This document shows positions 18,631 through 27,776 of a stretch of DNA of 64,000 nt, in pieces. Position 1 is the first letter of the stretch, and every line of letters begins with the position of its first letter. A program made the translations under genes and the position numbers. The stretch spans positions 313,009-377,008 of the forward strand of contig NZ_BDFE01000020.1 of assembly GCF_001748225.1 (NCBI RefSeq), given 5' to 3'. A model generated the notes under the pieces. It made no database searches. It saw only the letters and a list, made by a program, of their open reading frames with translations, and was not told the DNA's origin. This stretch comes from Desulfoplanes formicivorans (lineage in GTDB: Bacteria; Desulfobacterota; Desulfovibrionia; Desulfovibrionales; Desulfomicrobiaceae).

Positions 18631-18971
18631 GGATATGGCTCCTTTGCCGCACCCGTTTCTGGTGGCCCGAAACAGATGCATGAATGGATGGAAATAGGTG
18701 ACAGGGGATTGCGTGTAGTGCATGTCCTGCTGGCTGTCCAGGATCGGCAGTGCGGCAGGGGGCGGTTTGATGGTTTGTAGCCGGTGACAGAACATCCCGG
18801 CATGGATCAGAAATGGCATGGCATTGGACAACCCTCCCTGTGGATGGGGAGCAGCGCCCCCGAGGAGAGGCGTCATGGGTTCTGAGCGGCAAAAAGGGCT
18901 TGAAGTGTCGTCCGGTTCAATGAGAGAAGATGCTGGTCAGTATGTTTTGCAACCCAGAGAGGATGAAAAAG

Positions 18972-20258
18972 ATGGAACAAAGTGAACACAAGGCGCAAGA
19001 GCTTCTCCAGCAATTCAGGGGCAATGACTATATATTTGGTTCCGGCGTGCTGGATCGACTTGGTGATCAGGTTGCCTTGCTGGGCCAACGGGTACTGCTT
19101 GTTGGCCGGTTCAAAAGTGCCTGGTTCAGGCCCATTGGCGAGCGGGTAACAAGGATCCTGCACCAGGCCGGCGTGGAAATTGCGGGCACCTGCCAGGGCG
19201 CGGCTCCCAATGCCCCTTTTGAGGATGTGTACCGCATCCACAGCCATCTGGTGCACACCCGGCCGGATGCTGTTGTGGTGGTGGATGCCGGATCGGGCAT
19301 TGATGCGGTCAAGGCCGCTGTCGCCCTGGCCACCTTTGGGGATGTGTCTCCGGAGGTGGAGGCGTATCTTGGGGTCGGCAGGATTTCTTCCCTGTGCCAG
19401 CAATTTGATCGGACCCTGACGCCCGTGGTGGCAGTCATGCTCGCGGCCAGTTCCGCAGCCCATCTGACCAAGTACGCCAATGTCACGGACATGCGGGCCG
19501 GACAGAAAAGTCTGATTGTTGACCCGGCTGTTGTTCCCACCAGGGCGCTGTTTGATTACGATCTAACCACAAGCCAGCCCTTGAGTCTGACCCTGGACGG
19601 GGCTTTTGACGGCATTGTCCATGTTGTCGAGGTCTATTTCGGAGCCGGACCCGAGATGGAAGATCTTGCCGGGGACATTTGTGAAACAGCCCTTGATCTG
19701 ATCCTTCCCGGGGTGCAAACGGTTGCCAGGCAGGGGGATGCGAGCCGGGTGAGGACCCGCCTGGGGCTTGGCACGGACCTGGGCGGGTATGCCATCATGG
19801 TGGGCGGGACCAGCGGGCCCCACCTGAACAGTTTTTCCCTGGTCGATGTTCTGGCCCACGGCCGGGCCTGCGCCTTGCTGCATCCTTATTATACGGTGTT
19901 TTTTGCTCCGGCCATCCAGGCCAAGCTGCGGCGTGTGGGCGCGGTGTACAAGCGTCACGGCCTCATCAAAACGGATCTTGACAGGCTGTCCGGCCGGGAT
20001 CTCGGATTGGCCGTGGCCGCGGGGATGCTGGAACTGTTGCAAAGGACCGGACTCCCCACCACCCTGCAGGATCTGCCCACCATCACCCGTGATCATATTG
20101 CCCGGTGTCTGCACGCAGCCAAGGACCCGGCCCTGGCCTCCAAACTGGAGAACATGCCGGTTGCGCTCCATGCGGGCAATGTGGATCGGTACATGGGGGC
20201 TGTTCTGGATGCGGCCTGGACCGGTGATTTCAGCCTGATTCATACCATGGAGACGTAG
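18972..20258 (+). CDS. Iron-containing alcohol dehydrogenase-type oxidoreductase
   Basis: About 428 residues of the group III (iron-type) alcohol dehydrogenase family. An N-terminal NAD(P)-binding half includes VVVVDAGSGIDAVKAA, matching the family G-G-G-S-x-x-D region. A C-terminal metal-binding half has Asp/His ligands visible in DGAFDGIVHVVE, HGRACALLHPYY and ALHAGNVDRYMG. The start at 18972 is preceded by AGAGG at a good distance; earlier in-frame ATGs are less well placed. The substrate could be a simple alcohol or aldehyde; nearby genes give no direct clue. Confidence 0.82.
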   Translation: MEQSEHKAQELLQQFRGNDYIFGSGVLDRLGDQVALLGQRVLLVGRFKSAWFRPIGERVTRILHQAGVEIAGTCQGAAPNAPFEDVYRIHSHLVHTRPDAVVVVDAGSGIDAVKAAVALATFGDVSPEVEAYLGVGRISSLCQQFDRTLTPVVAVMLAASSAAHLTKYANVTDMRAGQKSLIVDPAVVPTRALFDYDLTTSQPLSLTLDGAFDGIVHVVEVYFGAGPEMEDLAGDICETALDLILPGVQTVARQGDASRVRTRLGLGTDLGGYAIMVGGTSGPHLNSFSLVDVLAHGRACALLHPYYTVFFAPAIQAKLRRVGAVYKRHGLIKTDLDRLSGRDLGLAVAAGMLELLQRTGLPTTLQDLPTITRDHIARCLHAAKDPALASKLENMPVALHAGNVDRYMGAVLDAAWTGDFSLIHTMET

Positions 20259-20502
20259 AAGCAAAAGGGGCTGCAGGGGACCGGGACGGTGAGGATTTCT
20301 GTTCCTGCGCCTTCCTGACGGTTGACCGCAGGCACCGCATCCCGGGCAGCCTGCATTTTCCTCGTCCTTGCGTAAAAAGGTGTTCCTGCCAGATCCCCAG
20401 TATTCCTGGTGGACAAGGTGGGGGATCGACCTTATTGCGCCCTGGCAGCAACAACGCAGGGAGTAGCAACGACCGGCGTGATCCGGCCGGATAGAGGAAA
20501 GC

Positions 20503-21612
20503 ATGAGCGAAATCATTGCCTTCATGCCCCGGGGCAGGGACATGGATGTGTTGCAACAAAGTGTGCCCGGGGACGTCCGCTGGCAGGACACGGTGCGCGA
20601 CGTGGTGGGAACGGCCAGTGCGGCCATGCGGGAGGTGTTCAGCAAGGTCCGTCATGTGGCCCCGACAGGTACCACCGTGCTTTTGACCGGGGAAACAGGA
20701 ACCGGCAAGAGCCTCATTGCCAGGATCCTCCACAACCACAGCGCGCGCAGGGATCGTCCCTTTGTCAGTGTGCATTGCGGCGCCATCCCCGATACCCTGA
20801 CGGAAAGCGAATTGTTCGGCCATGAAAAGGGCGCCTTTACCGGTGCGGTCCGTCGAAAACCCGGCAAGTTCGAACTTGCCCAGGGCGGAACCATCTTTCT
20901 GGACGAGATCGGAACCATCAGCCCGTCCGTGCAGATCAAGCTGCTGGATGTGGTGCAGGAACGGGTTTTCCAGCGGGTGGGTGGAGATCGTGACATCAGG
21001 ATCGATGTCCGAATCATTGCGGCGACCAACGAGGACCTGCGCCAACTGAGTGCAGGGGGGCTGTTTCGCAAGGACCTGTACTACCGGCTGAACGTGTTTC
21101 CCATCCATGTTCCCCCCTTGCGGGAACGACAGGAAGACATCCCCAGGTTGGTCGAGCTGTTCATCAGGCGGTGCAATATCCAGCTTAGGAAAAAGATCCA
21201 GGGGGTGCATCCCGATGTGGTACGAGGGTTCATGCAGTATGATTGGCCCGGCAATGTGCGGGAACTGGAGAATCTTATCGAGCGGGCATGCATCCTCGAA
21301 GACGGCCATATCCTGAGTCCGGACCGATTTCCCGAGGAGTGTTTCCAGGGATCCCCCTCAACCAGGCCTGCGGCCGTGGATGCCTCGTTGCCCATTGCCA
21401 CGGCCCGTCGGCTGGTGGTGGATCGATTTGAACGCGCCTATCTGGACCGACTTCTTTTGGAGTGCGCCGGGGCTGTTACCCCTGCGGCAAAGCGGGCCGG
21501 CATCACGACCCGTCAATTGCGCAAGTTGATGGTCCGCCATGGGGTGGACAGAAAAAAATACGCACGGGGCCATGACCTGGTTGTTCAGGAGATGGGCAAG
21601 GAGAACCCGTGA
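20503..21612 (+). CDS. Sigma-54-dependent transcriptional activator without a receiver domain
   Basis: 369 residues. Only ~35 residues precede the AAA+ domain, so it has no obvious sensory domain. Walker A is GETGTGKS, the sigma-54 contact loop is GAFTGA, Walker B is GTIFLDEIG, and the R-finger region RKDLYYRLNVFPI and WPGNVRELEN sensor II are present. The C-terminus carries a Fis-type helix-turn-helix (GITTRQLRKLMVRHGV). AGAGG precedes the ATG. It lies directly upstream of a -24/-12 promoter and the kamA operon, its probable target. How it is controlled is unclear. Confidence 0.9.
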   Translation: MSEIIAFMPRGRDMDVLQQSVPGDVRWQDTVRDVVGTASAAMREVFSKVRHVAPTGTTVLLTGETGTGKSLIARILHNHSARRDRPFVSVHCGAIPDTLTESELFGHEKGAFTGAVRRKPGKFELAQGGTIFLDEIGTISPSVQIKLLDVVQERVFQRVGGDRDIRIDVRIIAATNEDLRQLSAGGLFRKDLYYRLNVFPIHVPPLRERQEDIPRLVELFIRRCNIQLRKKIQGVHPDVVRGFMQYDWPGNVRELENLIERACILEDGHILSPDRFPEECFQGSPSTRPAAVDASLPIATARRLVVDRFERAYLDRLLLECAGAVTPAAKRAGITTRQLRKLMVRHGVDRKKYARGHDLVVQEMGKENP

Positions 21613-21705
21613 TTCCCCTTTTGCGGGCAAGGGGAACAGAAAGTTCCCCTGCCCGTGCCACCCGGCCCTGATGGCCTGGACCATGTTGGCTGGTTGTTCG
21701 TTGGG

Positions 21706-21744
21706 AAGACCCTTTCGGTTTGTGTGCCGGAAGGGTCTTTTTTT
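21706..21744 (+). terminator. Intrinsic terminator after the sigma-54 activator gene
   Basis: AAGACCCTT pairs with AAGGGTCTT, with further pairing inside the loop, followed by a run of T residues. Confidence 0.85.
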
Positions 21745-21755
21745 GTGCTGCACAC

Positions 21756-21772
21756 GGGAACCGGTGGTTCCC
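21756..21772. promoter_or_regulatory. Candidate upstream activator site
   Basis: A perfect dyad GGGAACC-GGT-GGTTCCC located 54 bp before the -24 element of the putative sigma-54 promoter. The spacing and symmetry suit a Fis-type activator dimer. The link to the neighbouring activator is inference. Confidence 0.4.
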
Positions 21773-21825
21773 TTCATGATAACTGCGCTTTTTATTTATC
21801 CTTATAAAACAGTGTGTTGCATTTG

Positions 21826-21841
21826 TGGCACACGGTGTGCT
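21826..21841 (+). promoter_or_regulatory. Putative sigma-54 (-24/-12) promoter of the kamA operon
   Basis: TGGCAC, five bases, then GTGC matches the TGGCAC-N5-TTGC consensus with GG and GC exactly spaced and one mismatch. It lies ~150 bp upstream of kamA and just after the sigma-54 activator gene. Confidence 0.55.
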
Positions 21842-21991
21842 CTGGCGTCACGTCCATGATCGCCTTGGGCATACAGATCTTCAAGGATCAATGGCCCGGG
21901 AAGCGGTGATCATGGAGGCTGCGATCAGGAAGCATCTGAACATGCATTGCGATCCTGTTCGAGGATTGACAACGATAACAAGGAAACAACC

Positions 21992-23242
21992 ATGCACGTT
22001 TTGGACGAGTTGGAAGACGAACCCCCGGATTGTGCCTCCTCCAACCTGCAAAGGGGGATGCCACGGGAGGTAACCGAAGATCGGTTTATGAAAACCTGGT
22101 TTCCGGGAACCGGAGACCGGCAATGGAACGATTGGCACTGGCAGATTCGCAACCGGATCACTGATGCCGCCCGATTGCATGCCATTCTCGGACTTTGCAA
22201 GGAAGAGATGGCTGCGAGCAGAGAGGTGGCAAACATGCCCCTTGCCGTGACCCCCTATTATTTGCGGGTCATTGTGGAGAATGCCCATTCTCCCCTGCGC
22301 AAATGCGTTGTTCCCTCGTCATGGGAACATCTCATTTCTCCCCACGAGCTCACAGATCCCCTAGGGGAGGATACCCATTCGCCAGTCCCCGGCATTGTGC
22401 ACAGATATCCGGACCGTGTCCTGCTATTGGCAACGGATTTTTGTTCCACCTATTGCCGGTACTGTACCCGTTCCCGTCTGGTCGGCCGCAGGCGGGCGTC
22501 ATGCTTCGGGAACAGTTGGAAGCAAGGTGTGGAGTACATCCGCAGTCGACCTGAAATCCGTGATGTTCTGATCTCCGGCGGCGATCCGCTGACCATGTGT
22601 GACGAACACATCGAGCGGCTCCTTTTGGAACTCCGTTCCATTCCCCATGTGGAGATCGTACGTCTGGGAACCAAGGTCCCGGCTGTCCTGCCCCAGCGCA
22701 TCACGCCGTCACTTGTCCGGATACTGCGCAAGGCCCATCCCCTTTATCTGAGCCTCCATTTCACCCATCCCCACGAGCTGACTCCGGCATGCAAGAGGGC
22801 CTGCGAACTGCTGGCCGACGGGGGCATTCCCCTTGGGAGCCAGACGGTTCTTCTTGCCGGGGTGAATGACGATGTAACTACCATGAAGAGGCTCATGCAG
22901 GGGCTGCTCAGGTTCCGGGTCCGCCCGTATTATCTCTACCAGTGCGATCCCATTCCCGGATCTTCGCATTTCAGGACTCCCGTGGCCACGGGTCTGGAGA
23001 TCATCAGGGGACTTCGGGGGCATACCAGCGGGTATGCCGTGCCCCAGTACGTTATAGACGCTCCTGGCGGCGGGGGAAAGATTCCGCTTTTGCCCAAGAG
23101 CGAACAGGGACTCGACGCCTTGGGCAATCTGGTGCTCAAGAATTACGAGGGAAAGCTGTTTACCTATCCGGAAGCTTGCGGACCCATGACCAGAAGTATC
23201 TTTTGTCCGGAGGATGCCCATGAAAGTCGGCCTGACCTTTGA
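21992..23242 (+). CDS. kamA: Lysine 2,3-aminomutase family radical SAM enzyme
   Basis: 416 residues. It has the radical-SAM cluster motif CSTYCRYC, the PLP-lysine motif DAPGGGGK, and the C-terminal zinc/dimer region seen in KamA. The segment from QCD to GGGGK has the same length as in clostridial lysine 2,3-aminomutase, keeping both Asp residues (equivalents of D293 and D330) known to bind the L-lysine ammonium groups; glutamate 2,3-aminomutases have different residues there. The expected reaction is therefore L-lysine to L-beta-lysine. AAGGAAACAACC precedes the ATG. The gene overlaps the following ATP-grasp gene by 23 bp. A sigma-54-type promoter lies upstream. Confidence 0.9.
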   Translation: MHVLDELEDEPPDCASSNLQRGMPREVTEDRFMKTWFPGTGDRQWNDWHWQIRNRITDAARLHAILGLCKEEMAASREVANMPLAVTPYYLRVIVENAHSPLRKCVVPSSWEHLISPHELTDPLGEDTHSPVPGIVHRYPDRVLLLATDFCSTYCRYCTRSRLVGRRRASCFGNSWKQGVEYIRSRPEIRDVLISGGDPLTMCDEHIERLLLELRSIPHVEIVRLGTKVPAVLPQRITPSLVRILRKAHPLYLSLHFTHPHELTPACKRACELLADGGIPLGSQTVLLAGVNDDVTTMKRLMQGLLRFRVRPYYLYQCDPIPGSSHFRTPVATGLEIIRGLRGHTSGYAVPQYVIDAPGGGGKIPLLPKSEQGLDALGNLVLKNYEGKLFTYPEACGPMTRSIFCPEDAHESRPDL

Positions 23243-24203
23243 TCTGAAAGACGCCTATCTTGCCCGGGGATTTACCCCTGAGGATGCGGCCGAGTTTGAT
23301 TCGGAAACAACCGTGACCGCCATTCAGGACATTCTGCGCACCCATGGCCATAAGGTGGAGCTGATAGGCTCGGTGGATCGTCTGGTTGCCTGTCTGGCTG
23401 CAGGAGAGCGGTGGGACATGGTCTTCAATATTGCCGAGGGCGTGCGGGGAAGAGGTCGTGAGGCCCAGATTCCGGCGCTGCTGGATGCCTGGAACATCCC
23501 GTACACCTTTTCCGGTCCGGATGTTCTTGCTCTGACCCTGAACAAGGCCTGGACCCATGCTGTTGTTCGTTCAGTCGGCATCCCCACACCGGATTTCGTG
23601 GTGGTTCATAAGGGTAGTGAGGTCCATGATCTTGATCTCGATTTTCCCCTGTTTGTCAAACCCGTGGCCGAAGGCACCAGCAAGGGCATTGGGCCGCGTT
23701 CCCTGGTGGAAAACGGTCCCGATCTCAAGGCCGCATGCGAGGATATCCTGGAACGATTTGCCCAGCCGGCCCTTGTGGAAACCTATCTTCCCGGTCGTGA
23801 ATTCACCGTGGGCATCCTGGGACATCATGCCTCGGCCCAATGTGTCGGTGTCATGGAAATCATGTCCCGAAAAGATGGGGACCGATCGGCCTATACCTAT
23901 GGCAACAAGATGAACTGGCAGCAGCGTGTGTCCTATGCCCTGGCCGGTGATGCCACGGCCCTGGCCGTACGGGATCTGGCCCTCAAGGCCTGGAAGGGAC
24001 TCGGGTGTCTGGATGCGGGTCGGGTGGACGTTCGTCTGGATGCCAGGGGGGCTCCCTGTTTCATGGAGGTCAATCCCTTGCCCGGATTGGACCCTGACTG
24101 TTCGGATCTGCCCATCCTCCAGGGATTGTCTGGCGGGCGTTACGAGGATCTGATCCGGTCGATCATGGATTCTGCCGTGCTCCGGGCCGACAAACAGAGG
24201 TGA
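23220..24203 (+). CDS. ATP-grasp ligase of the D-Ala-D-Ala ligase superfamily
   Basis: 327 residues beginning MKVGLTFDLK. ATP-grasp features are visible: N-terminal FNIAEGVRGRGREAQ-type region, LTLNKAWTHAVVRSVGIPTP, FVKPVAEGTSKGI, VETYLPGREFTVGIL and CFMEVNPLPGL (metal-binding E-x-N). The family joins an acyl phosphate to an amine using ATP. It overlaps kamA and starts with GGAGG 6 bases upstream, so it is probably co-translated. It is unlikely to be the cell's D-Ala-D-Ala ligase because of its pairing with kamA; ligation of beta-lysine is the natural inference. Confidence 0.82.
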   Translation: MKVGLTFDLKDAYLARGFTPEDAAEFDSETTVTAIQDILRTHGHKVELIGSVDRLVACLAAGERWDMVFNIAEGVRGRGREAQIPALLDAWNIPYTFSGPDVLALTLNKAWTHAVVRSVGIPTPDFVVVHKGSEVHDLDLDFPLFVKPVAEGTSKGIGPRSLVENGPDLKAACEDILERFAQPALVETYLPGREFTVGILGHHASAQCVGVMEIMSRKDGDRSAYTYGNKMNWQQRVSYALAGDATALAVRDLALKAWKGLGCLDAGRVDVRLDARGAPCFMEVNPLPGLDPDCSDLPILQGLSGGRYEDLIRSIMDSAVLRADKQR

Positions 24204-24275
24204 TTCTGTCCCATTGACCGGGCAGACACGCCCGCGAGCTCATTTTGACCATATATGCAGCAAAAAGGTGAACCA

Positions 24276-24566
24276 ATGAAGAAAAGCGAAACAGCACTTT
24301 GTGTTTCTGGGCAGGTGGTGCCCTATGAATGGAACGGTGATCTGGTGACCAGGGTCATGCTCATTGATGACAACCATCGCGAATACCGGATTGATCCCTG
24401 TGGCCGGGGCCGTCAGCTCCTGGAATATGCGGACTATTGGGTCGAGGTGGAAGGAACGGTCCGGCGCAGGAACGGTGAGAATTTCATGACCGTGACCTGG
24501 TTCCGTCTCGAGGACGAGTTCGACGAATACGCCGACGTATGGGATGGTGAACTTGATGAGTTCTGA
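24276..24566 (+). CDS. Small acidic protein of unknown function, third gene of the kamA operon
   Basis: 96 residues starting MKKSETAL, with AAAGGTGAACCA upstream. The middle part (VEVEGTVRRRNGENFMTVTWF) has alternating hydrophobic residues that suggest a small beta-barrel (OB-like) fold, and the C-terminal tail is rich in Asp and Glu. It begins 72 bp after the ligase gene on the same strand, with a terminator after it, so it is probably part of the same transcript. I do not recognise the family. Confidence 0.65.
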   Translation: MKKSETALCVSGQVVPYEWNGDLVTRVMLIDDNHREYRIDPCGRGRQLLEYADYWVEVEGTVRRRNGENFMTVTWFRLEDEFDEYADVWDGELDEF

Positions 24567-24675
24567 TCAGGAGCAAGGGACGCCTTGTGGGGATGATCCC
24601 TTGCAGGCGAATGCAGGGAGGGGGTTCACGTCCACCTGGTACAAGGGCTGAAACCCTTGCGAGCATCCTGCAAAC

Positions 24676-24722
24676 GGGCATGGCGATGGGACAGACATCT
24701 GTTTGCCATGCCCTTGTTTTTA
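24676..24722 (+). terminator. Intrinsic terminator after the kamA operon
   Basis: GGGCATGGC pairs with GCCATGCCC, followed by TTGTTTTT. The next ~300 bp up to potA contains no supported gene and should hold the pot promoter. Confidence 0.8.
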
Positions 24723-25022
24723 CGCATAACATGATGGTATTCTTGTATTTTTTGTGTTGTTATTTTTCTGTTGATTTTTCCGGGATATTCTTCCATAAGC
24801 CCCGGAACTTCATGGTCCCCAGGAATGATTTGTGTGCGGGATCCATGTTGCGGCCTGTTGCAACCGGAACGCTGCCCTGGGTATTTTTCCTCAAACCCTG
24901 CAGCACATCTCTTTCCGGTATCCGTTTCCCCTGGATACATTCCCATTCTGCCATAGTGCGCCAACCCATGCAGCCTGTCCTCATTGATTGCGGACACGGG
25001 GCTCAAGAGGATTATTCAGCCC

Positions 25023-26165
25023 ATGACGCACCAGTACCCAACGCCGTGTTCCGGTCTGATCGAACTTCGGGCCGTCAACAAACTTTTTGGTAAGGATGTT
25101 GCCTTGAGCGACATCGATCTGACCATTGGACAAGGAGAATTCCTGACCATTCTTGGTCCGTCCGGATGCGGCAAGACAACGCTTTTGCGCCTTCTGGCGG
25201 GTTTTGAGGCACCCACCTCCGGAGAGATCCTTCTGGATGGTTCCAGCCTTGTGGATGTTCCCCCGGAGAATCGTCCCATCAACACGGTGTTCCAGAGTTA
25301 TGCCCTGTTTCCGCACATGAGCGTGTTCGACAATGTGGCCTTTGGCCTGCGCATGAAAGGCATATCCCCCAAGGACATTCCTTCCCGGGTGAACGAGGCC
25401 CTGGGATTGGTGAAGCTCCGGGGATTTGCCGGACGCAGACCCCATGAACTTTCGGGGGGACAGCAGCAGCGGGTGGCCATTGCCCGGGCCATTGTCAATG
25501 ATCCCCTTCTTCTGCTTTTGGATGAACCCCTGTCTGCCCTTGATTCCCGACTTCGCAAAAATTTGCAGCTGGAACTCAAGCATCTGCAGCGCAAGCTGGG
25601 CATCACGTTTGTGTTGGTCACCCATGATCAGGAAGAGGCGTTTTCCATGTCTGACCGCATTGTCGTCATGAATGCGGGAAAGATTATTCAGCAGGGAACC
25701 CCCCGGGAAATCTACGAAGATCCCGCCAGCATGTTCACAGCCCGGTTTGTGGGGGAAATCAACGTCTTTTCCGGAACGGTCATCAAAAGCGACAGGCACG
25801 GCCTGGGGATTGATGTGGGCGGAACCGTCTGCACCACCGGCAACCAGGGAGCGTTGGCTTGCGGGCAGAAGGTCCATGTGCTGCTGCGGCCCGAAGACAT
25901 GCGTGTGGAGACCGTGCATGACCTGGCCGCCGACCCCGAGCTGCGCAAGGATTTCATGATCGGGGGCTTTTTTCGGGGAAGGGTGGACGAAACCGTGTAC
26001 AAGGGTGCCACCTATGATGTGTACATAACACTGACTTCGGGAACATCCATCGTGGCCACGGAGTTCTTTAACGAGGACGATGAGGATGTTTATTTCCAGC
26101 CTGGCGATGAGGTGGCCGTCAGCTGGGTCCGAGGATGGGAAGTGGTCCTGCCCCATGAAAACTGA
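25023..26165 (+). CDS. potA: Spermidine/putrescine ABC transporter ATP-binding protein
   Basis: About 380 residues. ABC ATPase domain with Walker A (GPSGCGKTT), Q-loop (VFQSYALFPHM), signature (LSGGQQQRVAIARA), Walker B (LLLLDEPLSALD) and H-loop (THDQEEAF), followed by a C-terminal TOBE-type regulatory domain (about residues 270-380). The order potA-B-C-D and the sequence fit polyamine uptake. The ATG at 25023 has GAGG about 11 bases upstream; a TTG at 24984 in frame is less likely. The stop overlaps potB by 11 bp. Confidence 0.92.
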   Translation: MTHQYPTPCSGLIELRAVNKLFGKDVALSDIDLTIGQGEFLTILGPSGCGKTTLLRLLAGFEAPTSGEILLDGSSLVDVPPENRPINTVFQSYALFPHMSVFDNVAFGLRMKGISPKDIPSRVNEALGLVKLRGFAGRRPHELSGGQQQRVAIARAIVNDPLLLLLDEPLSALDSRLRKNLQLELKHLQRKLGITFVLVTHDQEEAFSMSDRIVVMNAGKIIQQGTPREIYEDPASMFTARFVGEINVFSGTVIKSDRHGLGIDVGGTVCTTGNQGALACGQKVHVLLRPEDMRVETVHDLAADPELRKDFMIGGFFRGRVDETVYKGATYDVYITLTSGTSIVATEFFNEDDEDVYFQPGDEVAVSWVRGWEVVLPHEN

Positions 26166-27009
26166 TTGCTCTTTCAGATCCTTTTCCATCGGGCTGGTGG
26201 TTGCCTGGCTGGTGATTTTTGCCGTCATCCCCCAGATTTTGGTCCTGGGAGCCAGCTTTTTGAGCACCTCGGAGCAGGGTTTTCTCTCCCTTCCCCTGAC
26301 TCTGGAAAACTACAGGCAGCTCTTTGATTCGGTCATCCTCGGCATTGTGGGCCGTTCCCTGGGTTTGGCCGGTATGGTCACCCTTGTCTGTCTGATCCTT
26401 GGCTACCCCTTTGCCTGGATTTTGGCACGGGCTCCCCGCAACTACCGAAGTCTCTTGCTGCTCCTGCTTGTCATTCCCTTTTGGACCAATTCCCTGATCC
26501 GGACCTATGCCCTGATTGCCATCCTGAATACCAGGGGACTGCTGAACACCTTTCTGCTGGCAACCGGGATCATTCAGACCCCGTTGCGCATCCTGTACAC
26601 CCAGGGCGCAGTCCTCATCGGGCTGACCTATACCCTGCTCCCCTTTATGGTGCTTCCCCTGTATTCGGCCATTGAAAAACTGGACCCGGGCCTCAGGGAA
26701 GCGGCCAGGGATCTGGGTGCCTCCAGATGGGCAACCTTTGTACGCGTGGATCTTCCCCTGACCCAGGGAGGAATCATCGCCGGATGCATGCTTGTGTTTC
26801 TTCCGGCCCTGGGCATGTTCTACATTCCGGACATCCTGGGCGGAGCACGATCCCTGCTCCTGGGCAATTTTATCCGGGATCAGTTCATGATTGCGAGAAA
26901 CTGGCCTTTTGGATCGGCGGCCAGCGTTTTCCTGACCGTGATCATGACGCTGCTTCTTTGCCTGTACGCATGGCGCAAGACAACAACCAGGCAGGAGGAC
27001 CGGGCATGA
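26155..27009 (+). CDS. potB: Spermidine/putrescine ABC transporter permease PotB
   Basis: 284 residues, six predicted membrane segments, with the permease EAA loop EAARDLGASRWATFVRVDLPL near residue 180. The start overlaps the end of potA, and the stop overlaps potC (ATGA). The N-terminus begins MKTDCSFRSFSIG, followed by the first hydrophobic segment. Confidence 0.92.
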   Translation: MKTDCSFRSFSIGLVVAWLVIFAVIPQILVLGASFLSTSEQGFLSLPLTLENYRQLFDSVILGIVGRSLGLAGMVTLVCLILGYPFAWILARAPRNYRSLLLLLLVIPFWTNSLIRTYALIAILNTRGLLNTFLLATGIIQTPLRILYTQGAVLIGLTYTLLPFMVLPLYSAIEKLDPGLREAARDLGASRWATFVRVDLPLTQGGIIAGCMLVFLPALGMFYIPDILGGARSLLLGNFIRDQFMIARNWPFGSAASVFLTVIMTLLLCLYAWRKTTTRQEDRA

Positions 27010-27776
27010 AAACCTTCATCAAGGCTGCCTATGCCGCGGTCATATATCTGTTTTTGTATTTTCCCCTGGTGGTCCTGGGGGCCTATTCCTTTAACGCGTC
27101 CAGGTATTCCCTGGGCTGGAAGGGGTTCACCACGGCGTGGTACGCCAAGCTCATGAACAATGCGCAGCTCATGGATGCGGCCGTGCATTCCCTGACCATT
27201 GCCTGTTGTTCGGCAACCCTGGCAACATTTTTGGGAACACTGGCCGCCCTGGCCCTGCACCGTTACCGGTTTCCCGGGCGCAAGATCCTGTCCGGATGTG
27301 TCTATGTGCTGATCATGTCCCCGGACATCATCATGGGCATCTCCCTGCTGGTTCTCTATCTTGTCCTGGCAATTCCCCTGGGGTTCTGGACCCTGCTCTT
27401 GTCCCACATTACCCTGTGTTTGCCCTTTGTCACGGTGACCGTCCTGTCCCGGCTGCAGGAGTTCGACCCCCATGTCATTGAGGCGGCCCGGGATCTGGGG
27501 GCCAGGGAATTTGCCCTTTTCAGGCATGTCATCCTGCCCATGGTCATGCCTTCGGTTATGGCGGGGTGGCTTCTTTGCTTCACCCTTTCTCTGGATGACG
27601 TCATGATCAGTTTCTTCACCACCGGGCCGGGTTACGAGATTCTTCCCCTGAAGATCTATTCCATGGTTCGTCTTGGTGTGAAACCCGAAGTCAACGCCCT
27701 GTGTGTCATCATGATGGGCATCACCCTTTTGGCCGTTCCCACGGCACAATGGCTTGTCAAGGATAAAAAGCGATGA
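27006..27776 (+). CDS. potC: Spermidine/putrescine ABC transporter permease PotC
   Basis: 256 residues with six membrane segments and an EAA loop (EAARDLGAREFALFRHVILPM). The N-terminal YFPLVVLGAYSFNASR and the late SLDDVMISFFTTGPG segment are typical of PotC/PotI. It overlaps potB and potD by 4 bp each. Confidence 0.92.
   Translation: MKTFIKAAYAAVIYLFLYFPLVVLGAYSFNASRYSLGWKGFTTAWYAKLMNNAQLMDAAVHSLTIACCSATLATFLGTLAALALHRYRFPGRKILSGCVYVLIMSPDIIMGISLLVLYLVLAIPLGFWTLLLSHITLCLPFVTVTVLSRLQEFDPHVIEAARDLGAREFALFRHVILPMVMPSVMAGWLLCFTLSLDDVMISFFTTGPGYEILPLKIYSMVRLGVKPEVNALCVIMMGITLLAVPTAQWLVKDKKR

Noticed and set aside
17638..18780. Long plus-strand frame opposite the NhaC gene
   Set aside because: Gln/Gly/His-rich translation with no domain; the minus-strand antiporter explains the region.
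23220..24203. Housekeeping D-Ala-D-Ala ligase
   Set aside because: No other peptidoglycan precursor genes are near and it overlaps kamA; however, the family similarity means this cannot be fully excluded.
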